Of a DNA stretch of 64,000 bases, positions 20,593 through 30,700 are shown piece after piece. A program made the translations under genes and the position numbers. The notes beneath the pieces were generated by a model, which was not told the origin of the DNA, made no database searches, and worked only from the letters and a program-made list of their open reading frames with translations. How positions within the stretch are numbered: position 1 is the stretch's first letter; the number at the start of each line of letters is the position of its first letter. The DNA lies in assembly GCF_900184035.1 (NCBI RefSeq), contig NZ_FXWP01000009.1, positions 1 through 64,000 of the forward strand. The letters run 5' to 3'. Origin of the DNA: Kosakonia pseudosacchari. Its GTDB lineage: Bacteria; Pseudomonadota; Gammaproteobacteria; Enterobacterales; Enterobacteriaceae.

Positions 20593-20620
20593 CTATCGGC
20601 AACACAGCAGGCAAACTTGA
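20593..20620 (-). promoter_or_regulatory. Sigma-28 (FliA)-type promoter of the chemoreceptor gene
   Basis: On the minus strand TCAAGTTT (20620-20613), 12 bases, then GCCGATAG (20600-20593), against the flagellar consensus TAAAGTTT-N11-GCCGATAA. The spacer is one base longer than ideal; 14 of 16 box bases match. It lies about 35 bases before the start codon and places the receptor in the flagellar class 3 regulon. Confidence 0.7.
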
Positions 20621-20667
20621 TGACGTAACGCCACCCATAAGAAAAAAATATTAAACTCGCCGCAATA

Positions 20668-21021
20668 TTAAAACGTTAATACTTTGTCGGCCGCCAGCGT
20701 CCACTGCGCCAGCTCCACCAGCGTGCCGATCTCGACACCGTCAATTAGCGGCAACGCGGTGATGCCACGCCCGTCGGTGCAGGTTTTACACAGTTTCACC
20801 GGTACGTTTTGCGCCGTCAGAATTTCCAGCATCTGCTGGATGTTGTAGCCCTCGGCGGGTTTTTGTCCTCGCAACCCGGCGGTTACCGCGTCGGACATCA
20901 AAAACAGCCGCAGTTCAGTGTCGCTACTCTGCTCTCGCAGCGCGATGGCCAGCCGTAAGCTGTTGAACAGCGACTCGCTACCGTATGCCGCGCCATTGGC
21001 GATAATCACGATCTTTTGCAT
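20668..21021 (-). CDS. ychN: YchN, DsrE/F-like protein
   Basis: A 117-residue homologue of E. coli YchN, a small hexameric protein of the DsrE/F (sulfur relay) fold whose cellular role is not established. The N-terminus MQKIVIIANGAAYGSES and the conserved Cys pair in VKLCKTCTDGRG are visible; the latter is the putative active site. The start is the ATG at 21021 behind GGAG; a GTG two codons earlier is within the ribosome site. Confidence 0.93.
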   Translation of the reverse strand: MQKIVIIANGAAYGSESLFNSLRLAIALREQSSDTELRLFLMSDAVTAGLRGQKPAEGYNIQQMLEILTAQNVPVKLCKTCTDGRGITALPLIDGVEIGTLVELAQWTLAADKVLTF

Positions 21022-21101
21022 CTTCACTCCTTCGCTAAACAGGACTCGTGGCGCTTATGCTACTGCGCCGTTGCAACGGGCGAAAGGCAGTGGTGCAACA
21101 A

Positions 21102-21650
21102 TTACTGACCAAAGCGACCGATAAGCCCGGTGGCGGCGAGCGTGTGGCCTTTCAGTTTTGCGAATAATTCTTCGCGGGTAAGCCCTTCGGGAAGTGTTGG
21201 TTTAAGCGACGTTGCGATCAGCGTGAAGGTGTAATGATGCGCGCCGCTGCCCGGCGGAGGACACGGGCCATGCCAGCGCAGATTCCCCGGCGTGTTCTTG
21301 CCGCCCGTATAACCTTTGCCATCGCGCAGATCGTTTTGCGCAAAGCCAGTGCTGGAAGGGGATATGTTATATGCCACAAGGTGCGTTACGCCCAGCCCGG
21401 TCGCGCCTTCAGGATCGTGTACCACCAGCGCGTAACTCTGTGTATTGGCCGGGGGATTGTTCCACACCAGCGATGGCGAAAAATTCTCACCGGTACAGTT
21501 CGGGTTATTGCTGGCGTTACCGGCGAATTTTTTCTCCATTAAGGCGTTATCCGCAAATGCGGAAGATTGCAGGGTAAACAGCTCGTTCGCGCAGGCCTGC
21601 GCGGCATAAAACAGGATCGCACTACACAAAAGTTTATGCTTAGTGTTCAT
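21102..21650 (-). CDS. Periplasmic YbhB/YbcL-family (PEBP) protein
   Basis: A 182-residue protein of the phosphatidylethanolamine-binding protein superfamily with a cleavable signal peptide (MNTKHKLLCSAILFYAAQACA, cut after about residue 21), so it is exported like E. coli YbcL. The ligand pocket motifs DPEGATG...THLVAYNI (near residue 80) and GPCPPPGSGAHHYTF (near 130) are intact. Substrate unknown; YbcL in uropathogenic E. coli affects host neutrophil signalling, but this cannot be transferred. Not present between ychN and ychO in E. coli K-12. Confidence 0.88.
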   Translation of the reverse strand: MNTKHKLLCSAILFYAAQACANELFTLQSSAFADNALMEKKFAGNASNNPNCTGENFSPSLVWNNPPANTQSYALVVHDPEGATGLGVTHLVAYNISPSSTGFAQNDLRDGKGYTGGKNTPGNLRWHGPCPPPGSGAHHYTFTLIATSLKPTLPEGLTREELFAKLKGHTLAATGLIGRFGQ

Positions 21651-21768
21651 GTCAGCTCTCCGGTAAGGGGTGCATTAACTGTAGCTGCAGCGAAGCGCAG
21701 GGATCGGGTTTTTCCTGGTATTTTGTCTGCGGCTGTAAAGGCCTGGCAAAACCGTTAAACTTAACAAT

Positions 21769-23166
21769 ATGAATTATCCGCTCCTCACACTTCTGATGCT
21801 GTCACTGATAAGCGGCGTCGCCAGTGCCCGGCAAAATAGCTTCGTACAGCAAGCAGAAAACCCCTTTGATAATGACGGCGATGGTCTGCCGGATCTTGGC
21901 ATGGCTGCGGAAAATGGCGCGCAGGAAAAACATTTCGCCGAGATGGCAAAAGCGTTCGGTGAAGCCAGTATGACCGATAACGGCCTGACCCCCGGTGAGC
22001 AGGCGCGGCAGTTTGCTTTCGGGCAACTGCGTGATGTGGTCAGCGACGAAGTCAATCAGCAAGTAGAGTCCTGGCTTTCACCGTGGGGCAGCGCCAGCGT
22101 GGATTTCAAAGTGGATAATGAAGGCGGGTTCACCGGCAGCCACGGCGACTGGTTTGTGCCATTGCAGGATAATAATCGCTATCTCAGCTGGAGCCAGCTT
22201 GGGCTAACGCAGCAGGATGCCGGTCTGGTGGGCAATGTTGGCGTCGGTCAGCGCTGGATCGCCGGTGACTGGCTGCTGGGCTATAACACCTTTTACGATA
22301 ATCTGCTGGATGACAATCTCGGTCGCGCCGGGCTGGGTGCCGAAGCGTGGGGCGAATATTTACGTTTTTCGGCAAACTACTACCAGCCGGTAAACAGCTG
22401 GGAGTACCAGACCGCCACGCTGCAACAGCGTATGGCGCGGGGTTATGATGTCACCGCGCAGGCCCGATTGCCGTTTTATCAGCAGCTCAATACCAGCGTC
22501 AGCGTCGAGCAATATTTCGGCAACAGCGTTGATCTTTTTGACACCGGGACGGGCTATCACAACCCGGTGGCGGTGAAGCTGGGGGTGAATTATACGCCGG
22601 TCCCGCTGGTAACGCTGACCGCCGAACACCGGAAGGGGGAGAGTGGGGTCAGCCAGAACGATTTAGGTCTGAAAGTGAACTATCGCTTTGGCGTACCTCT
22701 GTGGAAGCAACTCTCTGCCAGCGAGGTGGCAGAGAGCCGTTCGTTACGTGGTAGCCGTTACGACAGCCCGACGCGCAACAATGCACCGGTTTTCGAATAC
22801 CGCCAGCGTAAAACGTTATCAGTCTTTCTTGCCACGCCGCCGTGGGATTTGCAGCCGGGTGAGACGGTGGCGCTGAAACTGCAAATTAACAGCACGCACG
22901 GTGTGCGCTCGATAACCTGGCAGGGCGACACCCAGGCGTTAAGCCTCACGCCGCCGGCTAATGGGCGCAGCAGCGATGGCTGGACATTGATCATGCCGCG
23001 CTGGGATAGCGCAGAAGGTGCGACCAACCGCTGGACGTTGTCGGCACTAGTGGAAGATGATAAAGGGCAGCGCGTGGAGTCGAACACTATCGAACTGAAG
23101 CTGACGGAGCCGGTGATCCCGCCAGCCGAAAACAGTAACACGGACTGGACGCTGCCAGCCCCGTAA
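21769..23166 (+). CDS. ychO: Inverse autotransporter-like invasin homologue YchO
   Basis: A 465-residue outer-membrane protein of the intimin/invasin family lacking long Ig-like passenger repeats. It has a signal peptide (to about Ala20), a region of about residues 70-310 forming the inverse-autotransporter beta-barrel (WLSPWGSASVDFKVD, FNTFYD-type NTFYDNLL, GLKVNYRFGVPLWKQL), and a short C-terminal Ig-like domain (about 335-450). E. coli YchO (464 aa) contributes to adhesion and biofilm. The stop lies 4 bases from the convergent narL end. Confidence 0.93.
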   Translation: MNYPLLTLLMLSLISGVASARQNSFVQQAENPFDNDGDGLPDLGMAAENGAQEKHFAEMAKAFGEASMTDNGLTPGEQARQFAFGQLRDVVSDEVNQQVESWLSPWGSASVDFKVDNEGGFTGSHGDWFVPLQDNNRYLSWSQLGLTQQDAGLVGNVGVGQRWIAGDWLLGYNTFYDNLLDDNLGRAGLGAEAWGEYLRFSANYYQPVNSWEYQTATLQQRMARGYDVTAQARLPFYQQLNTSVSVEQYFGNSVDLFDTGTGYHNPVAVKLGVNYTPVPLVTLTAEHRKGESGVSQNDLGLKVNYRFGVPLWKQLSASEVAESRSLRGSRYDSPTRNNAPVFEYRQRKTLSVFLATPPWDLQPGETVALKLQINSTHGVRSITWQGDTQALSLTPPANGRSSDGWTLIMPRWDSAEGATNRWTLSALVEDDKGQRVESNTIELKLTEPVIPPAENSNTDWTLPAP

Positions 23167-23170
23167 CCTG

Positions 23171-23821
23171 TCAGAAAATACGTTCCTGATGTACCCACAC
23201 TGCGGCTTCAACGCGGGATTTCAGTTTCATTTTCTTCAGCATGTGTTTGACGTGAACTTTAACGGTGCTTTCGGTGATGTCCAGGCGGCGGGCAATCATT
23301 TTGTTCGGTAGCCCCTGGGCAATCAGCTTGAGAATGTCGCGTTCGCGCGGCGTCAGCTGGGTGATATCACGATCGGTGGTGGCGCGGTTGGCGCGCAGGC
23401 TGGCGGCCAGCACCGGGGTGAGCGCTTCGCTGAGTACCATTTCTCCCGCGGCGGCTTGTTGCAGCGCTTTCAGCAGGTCTTCCGGCTCCATATCTTTCAG
23501 CAGGTAACCATCTGCGCCGCGTTTTAATGCGGTCACCACATCTTCTTCATGGTTGGAAACGCTAAACACGACAACGCGGCCCGACAGGGTTTTTTCCCGC
23601 AACTTATCCAGCGTTTCCAGCCCGTTCATGCCAGGCATATTGAGATCCAGCAAAATCAAATCCGGGTCCAGTGATTCCGCCAGTTCAATGCCTTGCTCCC
23701 CGTTGCTGGCTTCGCCGACGACGGTGATGTCGGGCGCCATACTAATTAACTGCTTCACGCCGGTTCGCAGCATTGGATGATCGTCGATCAGGAGGATAGT
23801 GGCCGGATCCTGATTACTCAT
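23171..23821 (-). CDS. narL: Nitrate/nitrite response regulator NarL
   Basis: NarL is the LuxR-type response regulator that activates narG and narK and represses alternative anaerobic genes when nitrate is present. At 216 residues it equals E. coli NarL. The phospho-acceptor is Asp59 in [10 protein letters not shown], Lys109-type lysine in [11 protein letters not shown], and a C-terminal helix-turn-helix ([19 protein letters not shown]). Its start overlaps the narX end by 8 bases. Confidence 0.98.
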   Translation of the reverse strand: MSNQDPATILLIDDHPMLRTGVKQLISMAPDITVVGEASNGEQGIELAESLDPDLILLDLNMPGMNGLETLDKLREKTLSGRVVVFSVSNHEEDVVTALKRGADGYLLKDMEPEDLLKALQQAAAGEMVLSEALTPVLAASLRANRATTDRDITQLTPRERDILKLIAQGLPNKMIARRLDITESTVKVHVKHMLKKMKLKSRVEAAVWVHQERIF

Positions 23822-25616
23822 GGGTATCTCCTTGCATGGATGAGAGAAACGTCTCGGGTATAAACGTCACGACGACCTCGGTGCCGCCGGATGCTCCGGG
23901 GCGAACCTGGCAATCGCCGCGCAGGCTTTGCGCGCGGTCACGCATAATGATCAATCCATAATGGTTCGTCCTTTCAGCATTGACCGGGATGCCGCAACCA
24001 TTATCGGTAATGCGCAATATGACCCGGTTTTCCTGCTGTTGCACTGCGACGCTGACCGCGGTTGCGCCGGAGTGTTTTAATGCGTTGTTCAGCGCCTCGC
24101 GGGCTATCTGTAGCAGGTGAATCGCCTGATGTGCAGGAACCAGTCGGGGCGGGAGCTGGTAATCAAGACGCACCTGGAAACCGAAACGACCGCTGTACTC
24201 CTGGCAACTGGACTCCAGCGCCGGGCGCAGTCCTGGTTCGGTTAATTGTAAACGAAACGTGGTCAGCAACTCGCGCAACTGCGCCCATGAAGTATTCAGC
24301 TCGTTGCGGATTTGTCCCAGCAACTGCTGGCTGTTTTCCGGCAGCGCGTCACCCTGCATTTGCAGGCAACTCACCTGCATCTTCATGCACGAGAGAGACT
24401 GGGCGATGGAGTCGTGTAATTCGCGGGCAATGGTGGCGCGCTCTTCCATGACCATCAACTGCTGCTGCCTGTCCTGATGGCGATCGAGTGCCAGCGTCGC
24501 GGTAAGTTGTTCCACCAGCGTGTCGACCAGTTGCTGCTGGTCATGGCTTAAATGGCGACCCGGCGGCAGCGTTGCCAGCAGCAAACCATATTGCATATGC
24601 GCATCCGCCAGCCGCCATTTCAGCGTGGTGCCAAACCCGCTGGATTCCGTGAGGATACCGTTGCGTGGGCATAAATGGCAGCCTTTGTCATCGCAGCTGG
24701 CATCCGACTGGCAGGTAAAATCCTGATGATTTTCCTCATCTTCCAGATCGTAAACCCGCAGCTCAATATCATGCAGCAGGGTTAAATTCTGTAAGCCATT
24801 CAACACCGGCGACAGGCGTTCGCACATCGGAATACGCGAATGCAGCCGGTGGTTAGCCTGCCATAAAAACGACAGGATCTGGTTCTTTTGCTCAAGCCCT
24901 GCGGTTTTCTCCTGAACCCGGCGTTCCAGTATCGCGTAGCTCTCGCCCAGCTCGGCCGACATGTTATTTAATGCCTCGCCAAGCGTCGCCATCTCATTAC
25001 GCCCGCTGATACGCGCGCGTTGGGTAAAATCACGCCGACTGACCGCCCGCGCCATGCTCAATAACTGCTGCCACGGACGGAGTAGACGCGCCCGCAGCCA
25101 GACCACGGCAAACAGCAATAACAGGCCCATCACTATCGCCATCAGCCGGTGCATCACCACCACTTGTTCAATACGGTGTTCGGTGCTGCGGTCAAACGAG
25201 GTAACCAGACGATCGATACGCCCGACAAAAATCGCAATAATTTCCGCTGCTTGTGCCGGTTGTTGCGCCTGTTTTATCGCCGGAACGACCTCGCTGCGCC
25301 AGTAGTTTTGCAACGCGGCGAGTTGCGGTTGCTGTCCGTCGCGCTGTGCCGCCTGCGCCAGCTCCGGGCTGAATGCGGTGTACTCCATTTCGTCGAGCAA
25401 ATATTGCTCGTCTTCATGCAGCGGAATGGCGGACAACAGGCGGTAACTCTGCATACGCAGTGAACCGGCTTTGTTGATCGCATGTGCGCTGCCCTGAACA
25501 CCCTGTACCAGCCAGCCGGAGATCGCCATGCCCGTCACACCGATGGCGGTCGACAGCAGCATCAACAACGCCAGTTGGTTAACCAGCGAGATCGGTGAAA
25601 AAAGGCGTTTTAGCAT
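23814..25616 (-). CDS. narX: Nitrate/nitrite sensor histidine kinase NarX
   Basis: NarX is the membrane sensor kinase that phosphorylates NarL (and NarP) on nitrate. The 600-residue protein has two membrane helices (about 15-37 and 152-174) around a periplasmic domain with the P-box nitrate-binding segment ([14 protein letters not shown] near residue 44), a HAMP region, a cysteine-containing central module ([13 protein letters not shown]) and a HisKA_3 kinase core with [12 protein letters not shown] around residue 400 and an HATPase domain (ITDNGCGIP). Leftward narXL operon, divergent from narK. Confidence 0.98.
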   Translation of the reverse strand: MLKRLFSPISLVNQLALLMLLSTAIGVTGMAISGWLVQGVQGSAHAINKAGSLRMQSYRLLSAIPLHEDEQYLLDEMEYTAFSPELAQAAQRDGQQPQLAALQNYWRSEVVPAIKQAQQPAQAAEIIAIFVGRIDRLVTSFDRSTEHRIEQVVVMHRLMAIVMGLLLLFAVVWLRARLLRPWQQLLSMARAVSRRDFTQRARISGRNEMATLGEALNNMSAELGESYAILERRVQEKTAGLEQKNQILSFLWQANHRLHSRIPMCERLSPVLNGLQNLTLLHDIELRVYDLEDEENHQDFTCQSDASCDDKGCHLCPRNGILTESSGFGTTLKWRLADAHMQYGLLLATLPPGRHLSHDQQQLVDTLVEQLTATLALDRHQDRQQQLMVMEERATIARELHDSIAQSLSCMKMQVSCLQMQGDALPENSQQLLGQIRNELNTSWAQLRELLTTFRLQLTEPGLRPALESSCQEYSGRFGFQVRLDYQLPPRLVPAHQAIHLLQIAREALNNALKHSGATAVSVAVQQQENRVILRITDNGCGIPVNAERTNHYGLIIMRDRAQSLRGDCQVRPGASGGTEVVVTFIPETFLSSMQGDTHE

Positions 25617-25924
25617 AGGTGATTAAGGCTCCTCGGCCGCGTGCGGTGCGGATGGCGCTATTGTCTGCCATCGCCTGGGGTATACCCATACCTCTAAAGG
25701 ATTACTCCTTTATTGCCAGCGAGCCGACAAGAGTGGGAACAATCTGAGTAGGGAAGGTCAGAACCGTGAAAAACCACACCTTTTTTGCCAGTTAACGCTA
25801 CTCATAAATGAGCATGGCGATTTTTCACGCGCGAAATGGGCTGCTTTTCCTTTGATTTATATCAACTTAACTACCGCCATAAAAACTAAGGTGGCAGGCA
25901 TCAAACCGATCAGCAGAGGTGTAT
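25617..25924. promoter_or_regulatory. narX-narK divergent control region with FNR and NarL sites
   Basis: A perfect FNR site TTGAT-TTAT-ATCAA lies at 25852-25865, centred at 25858.5; with a start near 25900 and a -10 like TAAGGT at 25887-25892, this is the -41.5 activator position for narK. NarL heptamers of the TACYNMT type occur at 25683-25689 (TACCCAT), 25689-25695 (TACCTCT), 25703-25709 (TACTCCT) and 25799-25805 (TACTCAT). The arrangement matches the known FNR- and NarL-dependent narK promoter of E. coli; narXL is also transcribed from here. Confidence 0.85.
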
Positions 25925-27316
25925 ATGCAGCACACATCCATCCCGGAAAAAAGTTCGTCAGCGCGGGTTATAACCGACTGGCGTCCTGAAGATCCGGCAT
26001 TCTGGCAACAGCAGGGCAATAAGATTGCGAGCCGCAACTTGTGGATCTCCGTGCCTTGTCTTCTTCTGGCTTTCTGCGTCTGGATGCTTTTTAGCGCCGT
26101 CGCTGTCAATCTCCCGAAAGTGGGTTTTCAGTTTACCACCGACCAGCTCTTTATGCTGACCGCGTTGCCATCCGTTTCCGGCGCACTGTTACGTGTACCG
26201 TACTCTTTTATGGTGCCGGTGTTCGGCGGTCGTCGCTGGACAGCTTTCAGTACCGGGATCTTAATCATTCCGTGTGTGTGGCTCGGTTTTGCCGTGCAGG
26301 ATCTGAGCACGCCGTTTAGCACGTTTATCATTATCTCGCTGCTGTGTGGTTTCGCCGGTGCGAACTTTGCTTCCAGCATGGCGAACATTAGCTTCTTTTT
26401 TCCAAAACAGAAGCAGGGCGGCGCGCTCGGTATCAACGGTGGTTTCGGCAACCTCGGTGTGAGCGTGATGCAGCTGATCGCACCGCTGGCCGTCTCTTTC
26501 TCTATTTTTGCCGCCTTTGGCGGTACCGGTGTCGCCCAACCTGATGGTTCGTTGTTGTATCTCGAAAACGCCGCCTGGGTATGGGTACCATTACTGGCGG
26601 TATTTACCCTGGCAGCCTGGTTCGGGATGAATGAGCTGGCGACCTCAAAAGCCTCGCTGAGCGCGCAACTTCCGGTACTCAAACGTTCACACCTGTGGAT
26701 TATGAGCTTCCTCTATCTGGCAACGTTCGGCTCGTTTATCGGCTTTTCTGCCGGTTTTGCGATGCTGTCGAAAACCCAGTTCCCGGAAGTGCAGATCCTG
26801 CATTTCGCCTTTTTCGGCCCGCTGGTGGGCGCACTGGCACGCTCCGCAGGCGGCGCGATTTCTGACCGTCTGGGGGGAACTCGCGTCACGCTGGTGAACT
26901 TTGTGCTGATGGCGATTTTCAGCGCCTTGCTGTTCCTGACGCTGCCATCCGGCGGCACCGGCGGCAATTTCACCGCATTCTTCTGCGTCTTCCTCGTGCT
27001 GTTCCTGACTGCCGGGCTGGGCAGTGGTTCGACATTCCAGATGATTTCGGTGATTTTCCGCAAAATGACCATGGAGCGCGTACAACAAAGCGGCGGTTCT
27101 GAAAGTGAAGCCATGCGAGAAGCTGCCACCGAAACAGCCGCGGCGCTGGGCTTTATCTCAGCAATTGGCGCAATTGGCGGCTTCTTTATTCCTAAAGCAT
27201 TCGGCACTTCACTGGCGTTGACCGGTTCACCGGCAGGCGCAATGAAAGTGTTCCTGGTGTTCTATATTGCCTGCGTGGTTATCACATGGGCGATATACGG
27301 GCGTAAAAAACAATAA
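25925..27316 (+). CDS. narK: Nitrate/nitrite antiporter NarK
   Basis: NarK is a 12-helix major facilitator protein exchanging nitrate for nitrite. The 463-residue length equals the E. coli protein, which supports the ATG at 25925 (AGAGGTG ribosome site at 25915-25921) rather than the GTG two codons earlier. The nitrate signatures GFAGANFASSMANISFFFP and GGLG-type GINGGFGNLG are present, as are the two substrate arginines within TM2 and TM8 (LLRVPYSF, ALARSAGG). Upstream of narGHJI. Confidence 0.98.
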   Translation: MQHTSIPEKSSSARVITDWRPEDPAFWQQQGNKIASRNLWISVPCLLLAFCVWMLFSAVAVNLPKVGFQFTTDQLFMLTALPSVSGALLRVPYSFMVPVFGGRRWTAFSTGILIIPCVWLGFAVQDLSTPFSTFIIISLLCGFAGANFASSMANISFFFPKQKQGGALGINGGFGNLGVSVMQLIAPLAVSFSIFAAFGGTGVAQPDGSLLYLENAAWVWVPLLAVFTLAAWFGMNELATSKASLSAQLPVLKRSHLWIMSFLYLATFGSFIGFSAGFAMLSKTQFPEVQILHFAFFGPLVGALARSAGGAISDRLGGTRVTLVNFVLMAIFSALLFLTLPSGGTGGNFTAFFCVFLVLFLTAGLGSGSTFQMISVIFRKMTMERVQQSGGSESEAMREAATETAAALGFISAIGAIGGFFIPKAFGTSLALTGSPAGAMKVFLVFYIACVVITWAIYGRKKQ

Positions 27317-27341
27317 CACTCAGTAAATGTTGATTATCCTT

Positions 27342-27366
27342 GCGCGGTGAAAGCCGCGCTTTTTTT
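27342..27366 (+). terminator. Terminator behind narK
   Basis: GCGCGG-TGAAAG-CCGCGC followed by T7, 25 bases after the narK stop. It separates narK from the narG promoter, although some readthrough is known in relatives. Confidence 0.85.
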
Positions 27367-27723
27367 ACATCGTTATTAGTTACAACATACTTATGATTCT
27401 GCCATCAATCGTGCTGCGGAAACCTCTGTGACAGACATCACTTTGCAGGCCACCTTAGGGGTCATCTACCCCTTAATACCTCCTCGCCGTTAAAACAGAC
27501 TCAGTTTTTGGGTGAATTAATATAAAACCCTTATTTATCAGCCAAATAAAAAACAGAAAATCATAACTCTTTGGGAGTACCCCGCGTTTTGGCCGCCAAA
27601 TTGAAGCCGTGGCAGCTTGATCATCATCAATTCTCTTTGTCTTTGTGAGGGTTACCTTCGCCGCAATTGCAGCAATGTCGATTTACCAAGAGAGCCTGAC
27701 AGGCTCCAACAGGAGAACCCCCG
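27367..27723 (+). promoter_or_regulatory. narG promoter region with FNR and NarL sites
   Basis: A perfect FNR site TTGAT-CATC-ATCAA lies at 27617-27630, centred at 27623.5; with -10 TACCTT at 27653-27658 the predicted start is near 27665, giving -41.5. Around 200 bases upstream are NarL heptamers at 27467-27473 (TACCCCT) and 27477-27483 (TACCTCC), plus an inverted copy of the first at 27456-27462. The layout copies the E. coli narG promoter, where distant NarL sites and IHF bend the DNA to the FNR-bound promoter. The narG ribosome site is AGGAGAACCCCCG. Confidence 0.85.
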
Positions 27724-30700
27724 ATGAGTAAATTCCTGGACCGGTTTCGCTACTTCAAACAGAAAGGCGAAACCTTTGCCGATGGGCACGGCCAGCTCTT
27801 AAACACCAACCGGGACTGGGAGGATGGATACCGTAACCGCTGGCAGCACGACAAAATCGTGCGTTCTACCCATGGCGTAAACTGCACGGGCTCGTGCAGC
27901 TGGCAGATCTTCGTGAAGAACGGTCTGGTCACCTGGGAAACCCAGCAGACTGACTACCCACGCACCCGCCCGGACATGCCGAACCACGAACCGCGTGGCT
28001 GCCCGCGTGGCGCCAGCTACTCCTGGTACCTCTATAGTGCGAACCGCCTGAAATACCCCCTGATGCGTAAACGCCTGATCAAACTGTGGCGTGAAGCGAA
28101 AGCGCAGCACAGCGATCCGGTTAATGCCTGGGCTTCCATCATCGAAGATGCGGAAAAAGCGAAGAGCTTTAAACAGGCACGTGGTCGCGGTGGTTTCGTG
28201 CGTTCCTCCTGGCAGGAAGTGAACGAGCTGATTGCTGCGTCGAACGTTTACACCGTGAAAACGTACGGCCCGGACCGTGTCGCGGGCTTCTCGCCAATCC
28301 CGGCAATGTCGATGGTGTCTTACGCTTCTGGCGCGCGTTATCTCTCGCTGCTGGGCGGCACCTGCCTCAGTTTCTACGACTGGTACTGCGACTTGCCGCC
28401 AGCTTCTCCGCAAACCTGGGGCGAGCAGACTGACGTGCCGGAATCTGCCGACTGGTACAACTCCAGCTATATCATCGCCTGGGGTTCCAACGTTCCGCAG
28501 ACCCGTACGCCGGACGCCCACTTCTTTACCGAAGTGCGCTACAAAGGCACCAAAACGGTTGCAGTAACGCCGGACTACGCCGAAATCGCCAAACTGTGTG
28601 ATTTGTGGCTGGCACCGAAGCAGGGTACCGATGCGGCAATGGCGCTGGCAATGGGCCACGTTATGCTGCGTGAATTCCACCTCGATAAACCGAGCCAGTA
28701 CTTCACCGATTACGTTCGCCGTTATACCGACATGCCGATGCTGGTGATGCTCGAAGAGCGCGACGGTTACTACGCGGCAGGCCGTATGCTGCGCGCCGCC
28801 GATCTGGTGGATGCGCTGGGCCAGCAAAATAATCCGGAGTGGAAAACCGTTGCCCTCGATAGCGAAGGTAACCTGACCGCGCCGAATGGCTCCATCGGTT
28901 TCCGCTGGGGTGAAAAAGGTAAGTGGAACCTTGAGCAGCGCGATGGCAGCAACGGCGCGGATGTTGAGCTGAATCTCAGCCTGCTGGGTAAACACGACGA
29001 TATCGCGCAGGTCGGCTTCCCGTATTTCGGGGGTGACAACACTGAGCATTTTGCCGGCGTTGAACTTGATAACGTTCTGATGCACAAACTGCCGGTTAAA
29101 CGCCTGCAACTGGCTGACGGTTCCACCGCGCTGGTGACCACGGTTTACGACCTGACCATGGCGAACTACGGCCTGGATCGCGGTCTGGGTGATGAAAATT
29201 GCGCAACCCGTTACGACGAAATTAAAGCCTACACACCGGCATGGGCTGAGAAAGTTACCGGGGTTTCGCAGTCGCAAATTATTCGCATCGCCCGTGAATT
29301 CGCCGATAACGCTGATAAAACACATGGTCGTTCGATGGTTATCATCGGCGCCGGGATGAACCACTGGTATCACCTCGATATGAACTACCGTGGGATCATC
29401 AATATGCTGGTCTTCTGCGGTTGCGTGGGGCAGAGCGGCGGCGGCTGGGCACACTATGTTGGCCAGGAAAAACTGCGTCCGCAAACCGGCTGGCAGCCGC
29501 TGGCATTTGCCCTCGACTGGCAGCGTCCGGCGCGTCATATGAACAGCACCTCCTACTTCTATAACCACTCCAGCCAGTGGCGTTACGAGACGGTAACAGC
29601 GCAGGAATTCCTGTCACCGTTAGCGGATAAATCCCGCTACACCGGCCATCTGATCGACTTTAACGTGCGCGCTGAACGTATGGGCTGGCTGCCGTCCGCG
29701 CCTCAACTGGGCACCAACCCGCTGCGTATCGCCGCTGAAGCGGAAAAAGCGGGCATGAGCGCGGTCGATTACACCGTTAAATCTCTGAAAGACGGTTCGC
29801 TACGTTTCGCGGCAGAACAGCCGGAAAACGGCAAAAACCACCCGCGTAACCTGTTTATCTGGCGCTCTAACCTGTTGGGTTCTTCCGGTAAGGGTCACGA
29901 GTTTATGCTCAAGTACCTGCTGGGCACCGAACACGGTATTCAGGGCAAGGATCTTGGCAAACAGGGTGGTGTGAAACCGGAAGAAGTGGAATGGCACGAC
30001 AACGGTCTCGACGGGAAACTGGATCTGGTGGTTACCCTCGATTTCCGTCTGTCCAGCACCTGTCTCTACTCCGATATCGTGCTGCCAACCGCAACCTGGT
30101 ACGAAAAAGACGACATGAATACCTCGGATATGCATCCGTTTATTCATCCGCTTTCTGCCGCTGTTGACCCGGCATGGGAATCCAAAAGCGACTGGGAAAT
30201 CTACAAAGGCATTGCCAAATCCTTCTCCGCGCTGTGCGTTGGGCATTTAGGTAAAGAGACCGATGTCGTGACGCTGCCGATTCAGCATGACTCCGCTGCG
30301 GAACTGGCGCAGCCGCTGGGTGTGAAAGACTGGAAAAAAGGCGAATGCGATCTGATCCCAGGCAAAACCGCGCCGCATATTATTCCGGTGGAACGCGACT
30401 ACCCGGCAACCTATGAGCGCTTTACCTCTATCGGCCCGCTGATGGAAAAAATCGGCAACGGCGGTAAAGGCATCGCCTGGAATACCCAGAGCGAAATGGA
30501 TCTGCTGCGTAAGCTGAACTACACCAAAGCGGACGGCCCGGCGAAAGGGCAGCCGATGCTCAATACCGCCATCGATGCGGCGGAAATGATCCTCACACTG
30601 GCACCGGAAACCAACGGTCATGTGGCAGTTAAAGCCTGGGCTGCGCTGAGTGAATTTACCGGCCGCGACCATACGCATCTGGCAACGAATAAAGAAGAAG

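Noticed and set aside
27799-29568. A 589-residue frame opposite narG
   Set aside because: Antisense shadow of narG, which has full-length similarity to the nitrate reductase alpha subunit.
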